Below, piece by piece: positions 10,102 through 20,639 of a stretch of DNA of 64,000 bases. This stretch comes from Diplonema papillatum (Eukaryota > Euglenozoa > Diplonemea > Diplonemida > Diplonemidae). Position 1 is the stretch's first letter; each line of letters opens with the position of its first letter. The position numbers and the translations under genes were made by a program. Where the stretch lies: assembly GCA_030068145.1 (NCBI GenBank), contig JAPJBO010000454.1, positions 1 to 64,000 on the forward strand, read 5' to 3'. Under the pieces are notes generated by a model. That model worked only from the letters and a program-made list of their open reading frames with translations, was not told the DNA's origin and ran no database searches.

Positions 10102-10226
10102 AGCCACATGCAATGTGTGAGGAAACTGAACCGCCCAAGTAGGACCTTCTGATCATGATCATTGCCAAATTTGCCACCTGAAACCACGTCCAGGATTTGG
10201 GCTCAGGGTAGTGCGGTCAACGAAAG
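10102..10226 (+). repeat. Dispersed repeat family T
   Basis: TAGCCACATGCAATGTGTGAG through GGGTAGTGCGGTCAACGAAA recurs at 22904-23031. Here T precedes R; at 22.7 kb R precedes T. Both junctions are T-runs, so the modules recombine as separable blocks. Confidence 0.75.
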
Positions 10227-10231
10227 GTTTT

Positions 10232-10445
10232 TTGTATAAGCACCTGCTTTGTAGGAAATGCTTGAGGAGACTGCCAGTTGCGATAGATCAAAGGAGGTAA
10301 ATGTGCTGTAGCCCACACGAAACACAGGTAAATCTGGGTTTAGTGGCGGGCGTAAGCGTTCAACAAAAAGGACCCACTTTGTAGTTGTATTGTTTTCTCC
10401 CCCTCTAGCCTCCTTCGAAATGAGCACAAGGCAGTCCCTCGAGTA
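10232..10445 (+). repeat. Dispersed repeat family R, copy 2
   Basis: This is a complete copy from TATAAGCACCTGCTTTGTAG to CAGTCCCTCGAGTATT. Confidence 0.8.
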
Positions 10446-10794
10446 TTATTCTCACAGCACTCTAACTCGTCTCTCTCTCTCTCTCTATTATTTTTTGCAC
10501 TCTAAAATACTATCCTCGGGAACGAAGCGTCGAACCGTATCAATCTCGCAGGCGTATCGTTGGGTAATACTTCTGACAGGGCCAGTTCGACCAGTGTTCG
10601 GCCCTGTGTCAGTGCGGGCGCGCCTAGTGCATCGCTACTGTACACATTGTGTCCGCGAAAAATCTGGTCAAGTAGTATCACCATAATAAGGGAGTTCTTT
10701 GTTGTGTGTTGTGAGATACGATGCCGACGATGCTTCATGCCGTGGTAGGAGTACGATTTGCACCCCCCCCCTTTTACCTTTTTCCTTTTTCCCT

Positions 10795-10890
10795 TTTCTA
10801 TTGTACACGCTCTTCGAAGAAGACTTGATGCTAGCATCAAACATGCATGAGAGGCAGTGTCCTGCCTAAGCATTAAACTAAGATTTTCCC
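10795..10890 (+). repeat. Hairpin-rich repeat family G
   Basis: All three inverted repeats are present (TCTTCGAAGAAGA is slightly changed in the first). It lies downstream of a (CT)n microsatellite (10470-10488). Another (CT)n is at 11093-11107. Confidence 0.75.
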
Positions 10891-11435
10891 CCCCGGTGTT
10901 TGCAGGAAGAGAGGGGTTGCTGGTTGCTTCTGCGGTCCTTGTGCGTCTTTCGTACTTGGCCCACCCAGCAGACGCACGCAAACTCCAGCCTTTCGGCACC
11001 ACGCTTGCCGAGAAACGTTCTTTCCTCGTCGTTTTTCGAAGCTCTTGATCCTTCTCTCCCTTTCCCCGCCCCACCACTCCGCATCCCCCACCTCTCTCTC
11101 TCTCTCTTCCCTCACTTCCTCCTACCAGTAGGAGGGTTCTCTTTCTTTTGTTGCCCGCGAAAGCGCTCGCATCTCTCTCTCTCAAGGCGCCCCAAAAATG
11201 TGTACCGCATTCAAGGTTGCGCAGGAGAACGCGAGACGCAAGTCGGGTCCTTTTCCGTTTTTTTTTTTGTTTTGCGGCGGAGAGCTGCGCTTGAGAAAAT
11301 AAAAAGAGAACGGAGTGATAGCAGTACCAACCGCCCGAAGGAAGGACAACAAGAAACTGTCAAGAAACATCGATAGACCACCACCAGACTGTACATCAAC
11401 CCCGGTTGATTGTCGGTAGCACAAGGACATAATGG

Positions 11436-11545
11436 GGGGGGGAGGGGGGGGGGGGGGAGGACCCCCCCCCCCCCCAGGCATCTTGTTAAGAACCATCCAT
11501 CCATCCATCAGCCGGCTGACCCCCCCCCCCCCCCCCCCCCCCTCA
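11436..11545. repeat. Long G-run followed by long C-runs
   Basis: Near-continuous G (about 11434-11460) is followed by 16 C (11462-11477) and a 22-base C-run (11521-11542). G on one strand and C shortly after can pair or form quadruplex structures. The length in the assembly may be inaccurate. Confidence 0.8.
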
Positions 11546-11586
11546 GGCTATTTTCACTGTGGAGGGGGGAGACGCTACCTGTCACA

Positions 11587-11719
11587 CTCTAAGGTGGTCA
11601 CCACGGTGGGCGGTCAGAAAAAAAAATTTTTTTTTGCCCCAAATACCCCAAATACCACACTTTGGAAAATTTTTGTGGGCCCACTTTTGGCAGGGAATTT
11701 TGACCATTTCACCTTAGAG
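11587..11719. mobile_element. MITE family K, copy 1
   Basis: The inverted ends are CTCTAAGGTGGTCA and TGACCATTTCACCTTAGAG. The interior is A/T-rich with the palindrome-like AAAAAAAAATTTTTTTTT. A second copy is at 19868-19992, and a solo end (TTTGACCATTTCACCTTAGAG) is at about 55769-55789. Confidence 0.65.
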
Positions 11720-11839
11720 AATTTGACCACCCAGCCTCCAAGGCAACTGCACTGTAGAGGGGGGGGGGGGGGGGTCTGGTTTATCCGGCCATCCGGCCAA
11801 AGTGGCTGATCCTTAACAAGAGCGCTGCCCCCCCCCCCC

Positions 11840-12335
11840 CCCCCCCTTTAGGAGCCCTACCAGAAAGCTGCTTGCTGTATAACCCAGAGAGCAGGTCCAC
11901 TCCCTGCGCCTGCAGTTGGGATACGAGTGTACAGTCGGCTTGTGAACACTCGAGCCACGAGGGCAGGATCCTCATGCCTGGGACCCACAATAGTGGGAAC
12001 ACTTGCTGAAGGCTAGCATCTCTCTGTGCACGCTCAAAGGAGAACCAGAAGGAAGCCTTGCTCCCTCATATCACCATGGAACCGCATCGAATTTGCCTGC
12101 TGCCGCCTACCACAACCGCGCGAAGACGAACGTTTGCAGCAGTGCGAGCGCCTGAGCACGGCACGGTACGATTTGATGACGTAGTCACTAGTCTGACTAG
12201 TGCAGGCCGTTTCGCTAGCAGATGATCTGCGTTCTAACCTCGAACTATCCACGGTCAATCAACAACATTTTGAGGGTGTCAGAGTCTTACGTAGGCTACC
12301 AGCAGTCTGTCGGTACGGGGGTGGACCGATAGTAC
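11840..12335. other. Unassigned region
   Basis: There are no repeats or exons that I recognise, apart from a 20-base C-run at 11828-11847. Confidence 0.3.
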
Positions 12336-12570
12336 GATGTTCCTTGTACGCGTGAAGAACACGAATTGTTCACACCTTCCTTCTCGCCGTCATTCGTTGG
12401 TTAATGCCGACCGCCCGGTATCTCGTTCGTTGAGTGCTGGATCGCCAACTCCGGAAACGTCGCTTTTTGTTTTCAGTTCCAACAAAAACACACACTACGC
12501 ACACCTTTTTTTCCCCAAAAGTCCGAGTCAAACAACACAAAAAAGAGTACCTCCTCATCCACTCCGGTAG

Positions 12571-12756
12571 GGGCGGTGCGAGCGTGAGGCGTGTCTATCC
12601 AAGATGGTGGAAGAGGGCAGTACTCATGGCATTCACGGCGGGCAAGGGTTCACAAAGGCAGAACACACGGCCTCTGGATACAGCGACGACAACTTTCCTA
12701 GCCTGTGGAGCTACCACGAACTTCACAGCATAGTCTGTAGCACCCTACAGCGATAG
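12571..12756 (+). other. Unassigned open segment, possible exon or gene fragment
   Basis: A 61-codon stop-to-stop frame has an amino-acid composition that looks protein-like (HGIHGGQGF, SDDNFPSLWSYHELH). No start codon context or clear splice sites were found. The next 400 bp (12760-13110) is also open in one frame. I do not recognise a family. It could equally be chance. Confidence 0.15.
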
Positions 12757-13251
12757 CGTTTGCCGGCAGGTTGCCCCGGGTGTTGTCCTAGCTTGTCCGA
12801 GCTGGATAACTTACAGCACACCAATCGAGTCGTGGAGGAAAAGCTGAAGTCGGAAAACAGAGAGTACCTTGTGAACCGCCGTTGTAATTTTGCATATGCC
12901 GATATGCCGATACCGTCGAACGCCAACCTCTTTGCATCTCCTTTGGCTCTCAGCGCACCAACAGCCGCGCAACAAATCTTCAAGATTTTCGGAAAGCTTG
13001 GTCGGAAAGGCGTGTGCACCACCGTCGTACTGTGCATGCCTTCGTGTCGAACGCCGAACTCTGTCGGAATTGGCAGCCAGCTTCTGGCCTCATCGCACTT
13101 GGTCTTGGCTTAAGTCTTCGGTCATTGTACTCAGGCCTTGGCTTGAATAATCGAGTTCACCGCCATCCGAAGTCACTACCCGGCATCGAAGAAAGAGAGA
13201 AGTCAGACAAACCTGAGAACTTGCTCACTGTGCGAACGGGATAGAGTCTGT

Positions 13252-13302
13252 CGAAAAGCATGATTTCGTCGCACGGCCCGTGCGACGAAATCATGCTTTT
13301 CG
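13252..13302. repeat. Perfect 25-bp inverted repeat with 1-base spacer
   Basis: CGAAAAGCATGATTTCGTCG...GG (13252-13276) is followed by one C and then the exact reverse complement (13278-13302). It sits 30 bp upstream of the rRNA fragment. It could be a cruciform, a replication or template-switch product, or an assembly or library artefact. Confidence 0.9.
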
Positions 13303-13330
13303 TGCTCCCCGCAGAGGCCGCACTCCGAAC

Positions 13331-13570
13331 CCACAGACAGGTTGGCATTTTACCCTACTGATGGAGAGAGAACCCAATTCAGCGCATTCCGACAGCAATA
13401 CGGGGTAGTACGAGAGGAGCTCCCGTTTCTAGTCCCTGGTATCTACGGTTGTTCGATCGGACAGTGCCGTGATGCTACCACTGGATGGATTGTGGCTGAA
13501 CGCCTCTAAGCCAGAACCCAGTCTAGAGGAATGCGTGAGTTACTCAGGGCACATCGGATTTATCAGGCCA
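13331..13570 (+). rRNA. Large-subunit rRNA 3'-end fragment
   Basis: The sequence follows the conserved order of the 3' end of eukaryotic-type LSU rRNA. It has CAGACAGGTTGGCATTTTACCC, then CCTACTGATG, AGTACGAGAGGA, GGTTGTTCGATCGGACAG, GATGCTACCACTGGATGGAT and GGCTGAACGCCTCTAAGCC. The sarcin-ricin region and everything further 5' are absent, and no SSU, 5.8S or rest of LSU is in the window. This is a detached fragment, or a 3'-terminal piece at a rearranged repeat boundary, rather than a functional rDNA unit. The tail, from GAATGCGTGAGTTACTCAGG to 13570, is shared with the copy at 41.3 kb. Confidence 0.85.
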
Positions 13571-13575
13571 CGACT

Positions 13576-14100
13576 AGCTTCGGCGAACGGCAACTTCCAA
13601 ACTCACATCCAGATCCCGTGTCTCCAAACGGGTCTATACGAGTCCGAATGGACCGGCGGGCGTGACACGGCTCGCACTTCCGCCCTGCAAACCCTGTTTT
13701 GCACTTGCGTACGCACCGGTCCTCTTCGACAGCAACCGCCTCCGTTCCCCCGACGGAACACCTTTCCACCACGCACTGCGCGCAGACCGGAAGTCCAAAC
13801 TTGCCTTCTCCGCACGTATCGCAAGAACTCCCCGCAAGAACCTCAGCATCGCAGGCGAAATCGCTTCATGGGTGCACCAGCCCAACCCCCGGAGTTGTTC
13901 CGTGCTCAATCAACACAACACACAATAGCGAGCCCCTTGCGGTTGAAGAAGCGAGGATGAGTCCTCGAATTTGCTGCGGGGGGTCGTTGCCAAATTGAGC
14001 CAGTCCACCCCCCCCCCCTGCGACAACCAATTTCTGCTTCCCTGGTGACAGTATGTGTTCCAGCTAAGAAGAACGTTGGCAGCGGTTTAACCAGAACACA
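13576..14100. other. Sequence downstream of the rRNA fragment, no gene recognised
   Basis: This GC-rich stretch is open in several frames by chance of composition. It could be rDNA spacer. A C-run lies at 14010-14019. Confidence 0.3.
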
Positions 14101-14104
14101 TGTA

Positions 14105-14544
14105 CACGGTGAACTCGAGCAACTTTTGCTCGAGCCAATGTCCGGCCTCAAGTGCGGGCGTGACCACACCGGAAATAGGGTGTGAAATAGGGTGTGCGTG
14201 CACACCTTACCACGGAGGATACGTAGTACCACATACCACATGCAGAGGTGTACTACGGGAGAGGATAGCATGTAGATGCACAGCACGCAGCAGCACGTAG
14301 CACTACAGCATACCACATACCGTAGAGGTGTACTGTGTAGTACCACACGCAGCACGTAGATGCATAGCACCACGTAGCAGAGGAGTACCTACATACCACG
14401 TAGTACTACACGTAGGATAGGATGTAGATGCACAGCACGTAGTAGCAGTACACCACATATTTCCGGGTGTACGCACCATATTTCACCCTATCGCACACCC
14501 TATTTCCGGGTTCACTCGAGCAAAAGTTGCTGGATTTCACCGTG
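14105..14544. mobile_element. TA-flanked element J2
   Basis: CACGGTGAACTCGAGCAACT at the left is the imperfect reverse complement of the right end, AGTTGCTGGATTTCACCGTG. TA lies outside each end (14103-14104 and 14545-14546). A second inverted layer, CCGGAAATAGGGTGTG / CACACCCTATTTCCGG, lies inside. The core 14210-14455 is a degenerate array of GTAGTAC/GCAGCACGTAG/CATACCACATAC short repeats. No transposase is present. Confidence 0.6.
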
Positions 14545-14825
14545 TAGGTTAAATTGCGCAAGCAACCGCCTGCTGCTGCCCAATACAGCTGATGCAGATT
14601 ATGACAGATTCTTTTGTTTTATTCCAAACCGTTTCATACGCATCAGCAGCCAATCAGCAGGGTGGTGGCCCGGCTCAATAACAACAACAGTTTAGAAACC
14701 AAAAAAAGCTAAAAGCACCCTGCCCGTTGCTCGAAGGACCGAGACACGGTGCAGACAGGATCCGACGCGGTGCTGAGCACATAACCATTCCAAGTAAAGT
14801 CTTGCAATCCCCCGTCTCCACCTTT

Positions 14826-15140
14826 CTCGTGACTGATTCGCCTGTGTTCTCGTAGCACGGGTGGGTCCTGGTTGTGACGAGCTGCGGACAGCCGCCTGAC
14901 AAACCAGACTCACACCGTTGTCCTGTCTGCGGACATTCAGGCTCCGTGCTGATGATGATCCGCCTTGTGTGTCCGTGGCTTGCACGACACGAGTGCGTTT
15001 GCAGTACAGCGACAATTAGCAGGTGTCCCCTATGCGCTATCGTCTGGTGCCGAAGGACCGAAAACACGGCGCAGACGGGACCAGTGCGGTGTTGGGCACG
15101 CTTCCATTCCAAGCAACGTTCTTGCAACATCTCCCCCCCT
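14826..15140 (+). repeat. Dispersed repeat family B, copy 2
   Basis: This copy is longer than the others. It holds an extra about 70 bp (GTGTCCGTGGCTTGCACG to GTGCCGAAGGACCG) before the CACGGCGCAGACGGGACC tail. A tail-only copy lies just upstream (about 14720-14800). Confidence 0.75.
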
Positions 15141-15261
15141 TCCCCTCGCACGATCTATCCTCATTTGGCGGGAAAGGAGCCGGTGAAGACCGCCCCCTGC
15201 CCCGCCCCCCACCTTGGTTCTTTTCCCAATTGTTTCGAACTACCTTGCATCAAATAGGTGT

Positions 15262-15350
15262 CACGGCAAGTTTTGGCAGCGCCGCTGCTTAACATCCATG
15301 TGGTTCATGTACTTAAAAGAACTCAATGCTTAACAAAATTTGACGTGGGC
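15262..15350 (+). repeat. Fragment of element M
   Basis: TTTGGCAGCGCCGCTGCTTAAC, then ATCCATGTGGTTCATGTACT and AACTCAATGCTTAAC, match the longer version of element M at 24640-24735. Confidence 0.65.
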
Positions 15351-15470
15351 GGCTTGAGATCTACATCTGAATGACACCTCAAACCACAATATGTTGTCGA
15401 CAACAGACAAGTAAAAGCAAAACTACGCATTTCTTTGTTGAGTACACAAATCAGCTTTTTTGTACATATA

Positions 15471-15829
15471 CACGGTGGGGTCCAGCCGCAGGGGGCTGGA
15501 GTTAAAGCTGGAGTTAAAGCTGGATTTAAAAAGACAGGCGCTTCGTTTTGTTTGTGCGTGACGGGGTGATCGGTTTTCCCGCTTGTATATACCCTGTGTA
15601 TATATTTCGGTAAGGAATTCTGATCAACCACCAAAACACGCTGCCCACGTCTTTTTTTAGCCCTGCACAATACATTGAAGGGCAAACCCGCAAGATAGTT
15701 AGTACTAAAAAAGCGGGCGTCACACCCGCTTTTCGGGTGTGGATTTCCACGCGTTTGGTTGTAGCACACCCGTTTTTCGGGTGTGACTTGGGCACACCCT
15801 CTTTGACTCAGAAGCTGGACCTCACCGTG
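15471..15829. mobile_element. TA-flanked element J3
   Basis: The left end CACGGTGGGGTCCAGC pairs with the right end GCTGGACCTCACCGTG, with TA on both outsides. The inside has ACACCCGCTTTTCGGGTGTG hairpins (about 15722-15785). Part of it (15530-15710) occurs in reverse complement at 38985-39160. No transposase. Confidence 0.6.
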
Positions 15830-15944
15830 TATACCCGAGGAGGCCACCGCGTGCGCAAACCCGCAAAGGAAGATGGACATGTGCGCGCACCATGGTACCG
15901 AGCTCAGGGGGGTAGCCCAAGCCAGCATTTCTCGAAGGCTGATA

Positions 15945-16389
15945 GCATGCCTGTAGGCCAAGCTGTAAAGATACTTCTGTTGGAGGTCTGAACCCAAGGC
16001 GGAAGCCTGTAGTCAAATGCCGAAAGTGTTCTTGCCACGTGTGGCGTGTAGCCCGAGATTCAATTGGTCGCAGAGACGTCTCGCTGCAACAAGCATGCCT
16101 GTAGGCCAAGCTGTGAAGATACTTCTGTTGGAGGTCTGAACCCAAGGCGGAAGCCTGTAGTCAAATGCCGAAAGTGTTCTTGCCACGTGTGGCGTGTAGC
16201 CCGAGATTCAATTTGTCGCAGAGACGTCTCGCTGCAACAAGCATGCCTGTAGGCCAAGCTGTGAAGATACTTCTGTTGGAGGTCTGAACCCAAGGCGGAA
16301 GCCTGTAGTCAAATGCCGAAAGTGTTCTTGCCACGTGTGGCGTGTAGCCCGAGATTCAATTTGTCGCAGAGACGTCTCGCTGAAACAAG
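15945..16389 (+). repeat. 148-bp tandem repeat, 3 copies
   Basis: GCATGCCTGTAGGCCAAGCT recurs at 15945, 16093 and 16241, exactly 148 bp apart. Copies are nearly identical (GGTCGCAG versus TGTCGCAG). The third copy ends at CTCGCTGAAACAAGCATG. The unit is near nucleosome length, which may be coincidence. Confidence 0.9.
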
Positions 16390-16394
16390 CATGA

Positions 16395-17100
16395 CACTTC
16401 CGGAATGACCTGCGACTGTAGTGGTCGTTAATTCAAGAACGTTCGTGGGCGCCAAATTCGCGGGCGAGAGGCCAAAGAATGGTCAAAAGTGGTCGCCGTT
16501 TGCTTCATCGGAAAGATCTGACACAAATCTTTACCGAAATGCGTCCTTCATCGGGGCAGAAATCCGAGCTCACATAATGGATACCTGCGATAACAGAGAA
16601 GCCGTGAGGCCTCCCGTCGAAACAAGCACCCGGCGGCCTCCTCCGAGTATTTTTGTGATTATTCCCCCACCATGCCTGCGAGGCAGTGTTCTGCCTAAAC
16701 ATAAAACTAAGTTTTTCCCTCCTTTCTTTTCGCACGCTCCTGCCAGGGCCCTTTTCGAGCCCGGCCGTTTGTCGAAACGAAAACGAGGGAAAACACGCGC
16801 TCTTTCCGCGGTCCGGGAGTCGAACCGAGAAAAAGCCTTAAGTCTAAACCCCCCGGAGTTTCAAGCGAACTTTTCACACACCACAAAGCGCGCAACGTAT
16901 CCTTGAAGAAACGCGAAAGGAAGAAAATAAAACGAGTTTCAGATACGATGGGGTAACCCCCCGAGATAGCCGCTGAATGGTGAGAGAAACAGGCTAGCCC
17001 AGGTCACACCACAACTTTTGTTGCCCGTTTCCTTTGGAATCCGGTGCCCAACACCTTCCTAGTGAGTGGTTCGTTACGCGCTTAGCATTCCCACGATGAA
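16395..17100. other. Spacer with a family G fragment
   Basis: A long open frame here runs through a family G copy (16676-16728, CGAGGCAGTGTTCTGCCTAAAC). It is therefore judged non-coding. Nothing else is recognised. Confidence 0.4.
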
Positions 17101-17110
17101 TCGACAGTAC

Positions 17111-17355
17111 CATGCAGGGTTAAAACCTTGTGTCTTTTTGGTAAGAGGGATTTAGACCCAAACAAAAAATGGCCACCCATTTTTTTCTGGAAAAAAAATT
17201 GGATTTTTGAAAAAAAACTAAATTCGGAACAAAAACTGCGGTGATTTTTGATGAAGTTGAGCAATTCTTTTTTTTTTTTCCCAATTTTTTTTCTTGGGGG
17301 CCATCGGCCCCGCGGCAGCGTTTTCCAAGAAGACACAAGGGTTTGACCCTGCATG
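17111..17355. mobile_element. MITE family I, copy 2
   Basis: The inverted ends are CATGCAGGGTTAAAACCTTG and CACAAGGGTTTGACCCTGCATG-like sequence. The flanks are GTAC and GCAC, a 4-bp duplication with one difference. The subterminal GGCCATCGGCCCCGCGGCAGCG is also found in copies 1, 3 and 4. Confidence 0.8.
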
Positions 17356-17904
17356 GCACCCCTTTGGATGTACCCTAGCCCGTCTCTCTCTCTCTCTCTC
17401 TCGTTGTACGGGCTTTCGGATGACGTGCGCCTGCAACATAAAACCGCCAACGAGCAGCCTAGTTTTTCGGGAGGAAGGCTGCTGGTCGCTCGTCTGGTCT
17501 TTGTGTGTTTCGTACTTTGACCAACAGGTCGTCCCGCCTCCGCACGCCAAAGCCTGCCCTTCGGTGTAAGTTCGCCCAGAACTTCTCTTGCTTCGTTTAC
17601 GGAGCTCTCCGGGAACTTCTCCCTCTCTTTCTCTTCTCTCTCTGCGTCTCTCTGCTTCTTGTCGTTTTTTTCCGGTTATCTTCTTCATTTTTTTTGCATA
17701 AGCAACCGTCTAGCTCTACGAAAGACTCGGACAGTACACCGCAGACGATGGTTTATCACGAAATTTAGCTTTCACGCATTTCTCGCATTTTCATCAAAGT
17801 ATTCCTGCACCGCACGAAAGTTAGCTTCAAGTCACATTCCTGGTGTGATCGACAGTAGAAAAAATTAGGCAGATTTATTCGAATAAAACAAACCTACGCA
17901 CTTC

Positions 17905-17999
17905 TTTAGCCCTAACTTAGTTAGTAAGGTATTTCTAATTATAGTCAGGGATAATAGCTAGGGATGTACGAGAAAAGGCAAAAATACCTTACTAACTAA
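17905..17999. repeat. Foldback repeat
   Basis: CTTAGTTAGTAAGGTATTT at the left is inverted exactly as AAATACCTTACTAACTAAG at the right. Between and after them are further paired words (ATAGCTAGGGATGT / ACATCCCTAGCTAT, up to about 18022), so the arms overlap in a nested arrangement. Confidence 0.75.
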
Positions 18000-18284
18000 G
18001 ATAACATCCCTAGCTATTTTCCCTTCATCCCTAACTATAAATTAGGGATATAAGGGATCACACCAATTCCATCAAGTCATATACTGTCAAGTCATGTGGC
18101 AAGAAGCCCGTGGCGTCTCATGCACCGCCATGTCATGTTTTTAAGCGTTGCGTCAAAGCAGGAGTTTTGTTCTGCTGTATCCGTACTGTCTGATGAGAGC
18201 AGCCCAGAAAGGGAGAAGTAAGAACACGCCTTCGGTAGCCGATACCGCCAACGCAAGGGAACGTTTGCGTCTGGTTGCCTCATA

Positions 18285-19254
18285 CCCACACGGCGCAGAC
18301 GGGACCAGTGCGGCGTTTGAGCACATATCCATTCCCGCAGCACGTTTCTCGCAATCCCCCTTCTCCCCGTTTTCTTCGCAGGATTACTCGCACTCTTTTT
18401 CCTTTTGGTACTTCAACCATTGGTGCTGCACACGGCAACCCCATGTCCACTGTGCCCTGCAGAGTTTACTTCGCAGATTGCCACCGTCAAAAGAAGACAA
18501 GTTAGTGCTCGCCTAACGAGTCGCAGTCACAATCAGGGCGAGTGCCCTGAGTTTTTGTGTCTAACAAATGCAATTGTCAAGAACAAAAAACAGATCGATG
18601 GCAGCGTACTATCCTCACTCCCGTTAGATGAACAAAACAGGTTTGAAGGAAGTGCGCACAAACAAAAATTGCTGACACGGTTGTAGGGGCCTTCTCCCCG
18701 TGACGGATTCGCCTGTGCTCTAGTAGCACGGGTGGTCCTAGCTGTGACGAGCTACGAACAGCCGCCTGACAAACCAGACTCACACCGCAGTGCTGTCTGC
18801 AGACACTCAGGTTCCGCGCTGATGATGATCCGCCTTATGTGTCCGTGGCTTAAAGGACCGAAACACGACGCAGATGGGACCAGTGCGGTGTTGAGCACAT
18901 ACCCATTCCAAGCACGTTCTTGCAATTCCCCCCATTTTCTTTGCGTTTTTCGGTTTTTCTCATTTTCTTTTTACAGAAGCGCCAGCTTGGAAGGAAATGC
19001 TCGACAATAACTGCCAGACAAATAACCGAAGGGATCCCAAGTGCTGTAACTACCGAACCACGTGTTGAACGGACGTGAGGTCATGCGGGTCTACCCCTAC
19101 ACGACGAATCACATGATTACAACAGGTCAAAACGTTCTGAGTGTGAGAACAACACACGGCGCACGGTGTAAGCGAAGAACCAATCAGATTGTGTTTGTTT
19201 TGGATTTTCCCCTCTACCTCTGTATTTCCCCCCTTCCATTCGGAGTCAAAGCAG
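18285..19254 (+). repeat. Composite block: B tail - C - D - B - A
   Basis: The modules stand in line: B tail (18285-18360), C (18378-18548: GGTGCTGCACACGGCAACCC, TTCGCAGATTGCCACCGT, GAGTCGCAGTCACAATCAGG), D (18553-18664: AACAAATGCAATT, CAGATCGATGGCAGCGTACT, CGTTAGATGAACAAAACAGG), B (18662-18930) and A (18976-19254). The B-A junction is a pyrimidine tract ending TTTTTACAG. The same C-B order occurs at 40595-40800 and 44447-44860. This suggests one longer parent element, from which the single modules elsewhere are deletion products. Confidence 0.75.
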
Positions 19255-19721
19255 CCGACTCCCCGCCCCCACGCGCACTGCTGCTAGGATAATATGCGAG
19301 GTGATGCTACCCACCTGGCTGGTGTCCTGCGGCCAAGTGATAGCACGCGACTTCGAAAATGGTACATACAGGCGGTATGTCTCCGAGTATTTTCTTAACG
19401 GCAACATACCCAGTTTCACTGGAGAGCCCGGTCCCGGCAAGCTACGAGGGGACGAACCTGTACGAGTGCCAACGCTACTCTTTCTATATTGTAGTCTATT
19501 CATGATAACCAACTACCTACCCCCCCCTACTACTAGCTAAGATTTCCCCCCCGTGTTAGTGTTGCCTACCTAAAGGCACCTTTTCCTAAAGGCGACACTA
19601 ACGCGGGAAGTCGTTGGTGAGGATGAGACATCATTCTTCATGCTAATACCGGGAACCCTATTGAGAACCGTCTTCCGAGTTAGTCGCCTCGCGTTTCCAG
19701 GCAAAAAGTTGACACTAACAC

Positions 19722-19744
19722 GGGGGGGGGGGGGGGGGGGGGGG
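19722..19744. repeat. G homopolymer of about 23 bases
   Basis: A further G-run and C-runs lie at 19810-19818 and 20029-20055. The length is likely polymorphic. Confidence 0.85.
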
Positions 19745-19867
19745 CAGTGCTGATACTAAGCCTGAGACCCAAAACGAAGTTGCTAACCCTGGGTGGGGGT
19801 GGGTACCCCCCCCCCCTCCTGGTGCAACCCACTGTGGACCTACTGTGGGACCCACCTTAGCTAAATT

Positions 19868-19992
19868 CTCTAAGGTGAAATGGTGGAAAAAGTGGGTCAA
19901 AATCTTTTTTTTTCGAGTGCTTTTTTGGGAGGATTTGGGCCAAAAAAAAAAATTTTTTTTTCTTGGTCGCTGCTGAGGAAACCACCTTAGAG
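19868..19992. mobile_element. MITE family K, copy 2
   Basis: It has CTCTAAGGTGAAATGGT at the left and ACCACCTTAGAG at the right, with an A-run/T-run centre (AAAAAAAAAAATTTTTTTTT). Confidence 0.65.
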
Positions 19993-20639
19993 CGGTCACC
20001 ACCCTGCTGCACACAGGCCCTGCAGGAGGGGGGGGGGGTGTTTAGGGGGGGGGGGTACTCACCCACCCCTCGTTGCCGTCCGGCTGACAACGATGCCGAG
20101 TTTAGGGGCCTTAGCATCAGCACTGGGGGGGGGTAGGTACATATAAAAGGTGTCACGGCCCTGAGATTACCCCCAGTCAGGTGACACCACCGCCTATCTT
20201 TAACCATTCCTCAACCTTCTTTCCCCCCGCGCTTCCTCTCCCTTCCAGTATGCTAGACGCGCCTCGCATGCCCAGAGAAGGAAGAGGTGGGGAGGGGCTC
20301 AGGGAAGGAAAAAATAAATAAAGAACAAGAGAAGAAAAAAAGAAGAAAAAAAAAGAGGAAAGAGAAAAGAAAAAGAAGGTCGGCGAAAAAGTGGGAACCT
20401 GGAGGGCAGTTCACTCAAAAGCAGTCCGTTTCTGAAAACCCGTTTTTGATCGATTTTTTCTTCTTCTTCTTCTTCTTGGTGCTCATTTTCCCGTTTTTCT
20501 TTTCTTGCTCGAAACAGCGTCTGGCGAATGTCCAGTAGGTCGAATCCGGCCAGAAACTGACCGCACGGCAACCTTACTGTCCGTTGGTTCAAGGAAGTGG
20601 ATGGCGCAAATGAGCTGGAAAGGAAAAAGGAAAGGAAAA

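Noticed and set aside
14132..14373. Repetitive minus-strand frame (CIYVLRVVLHS... type) as a membrane protein
   Set aside because: It translates the GTAGTAC/CACGTAG short-repeat core of element J2.
15945..16389. Centromeric satellite (148-bp unit)
   Set aside because: Only three copies; nothing else suggests a centromere.
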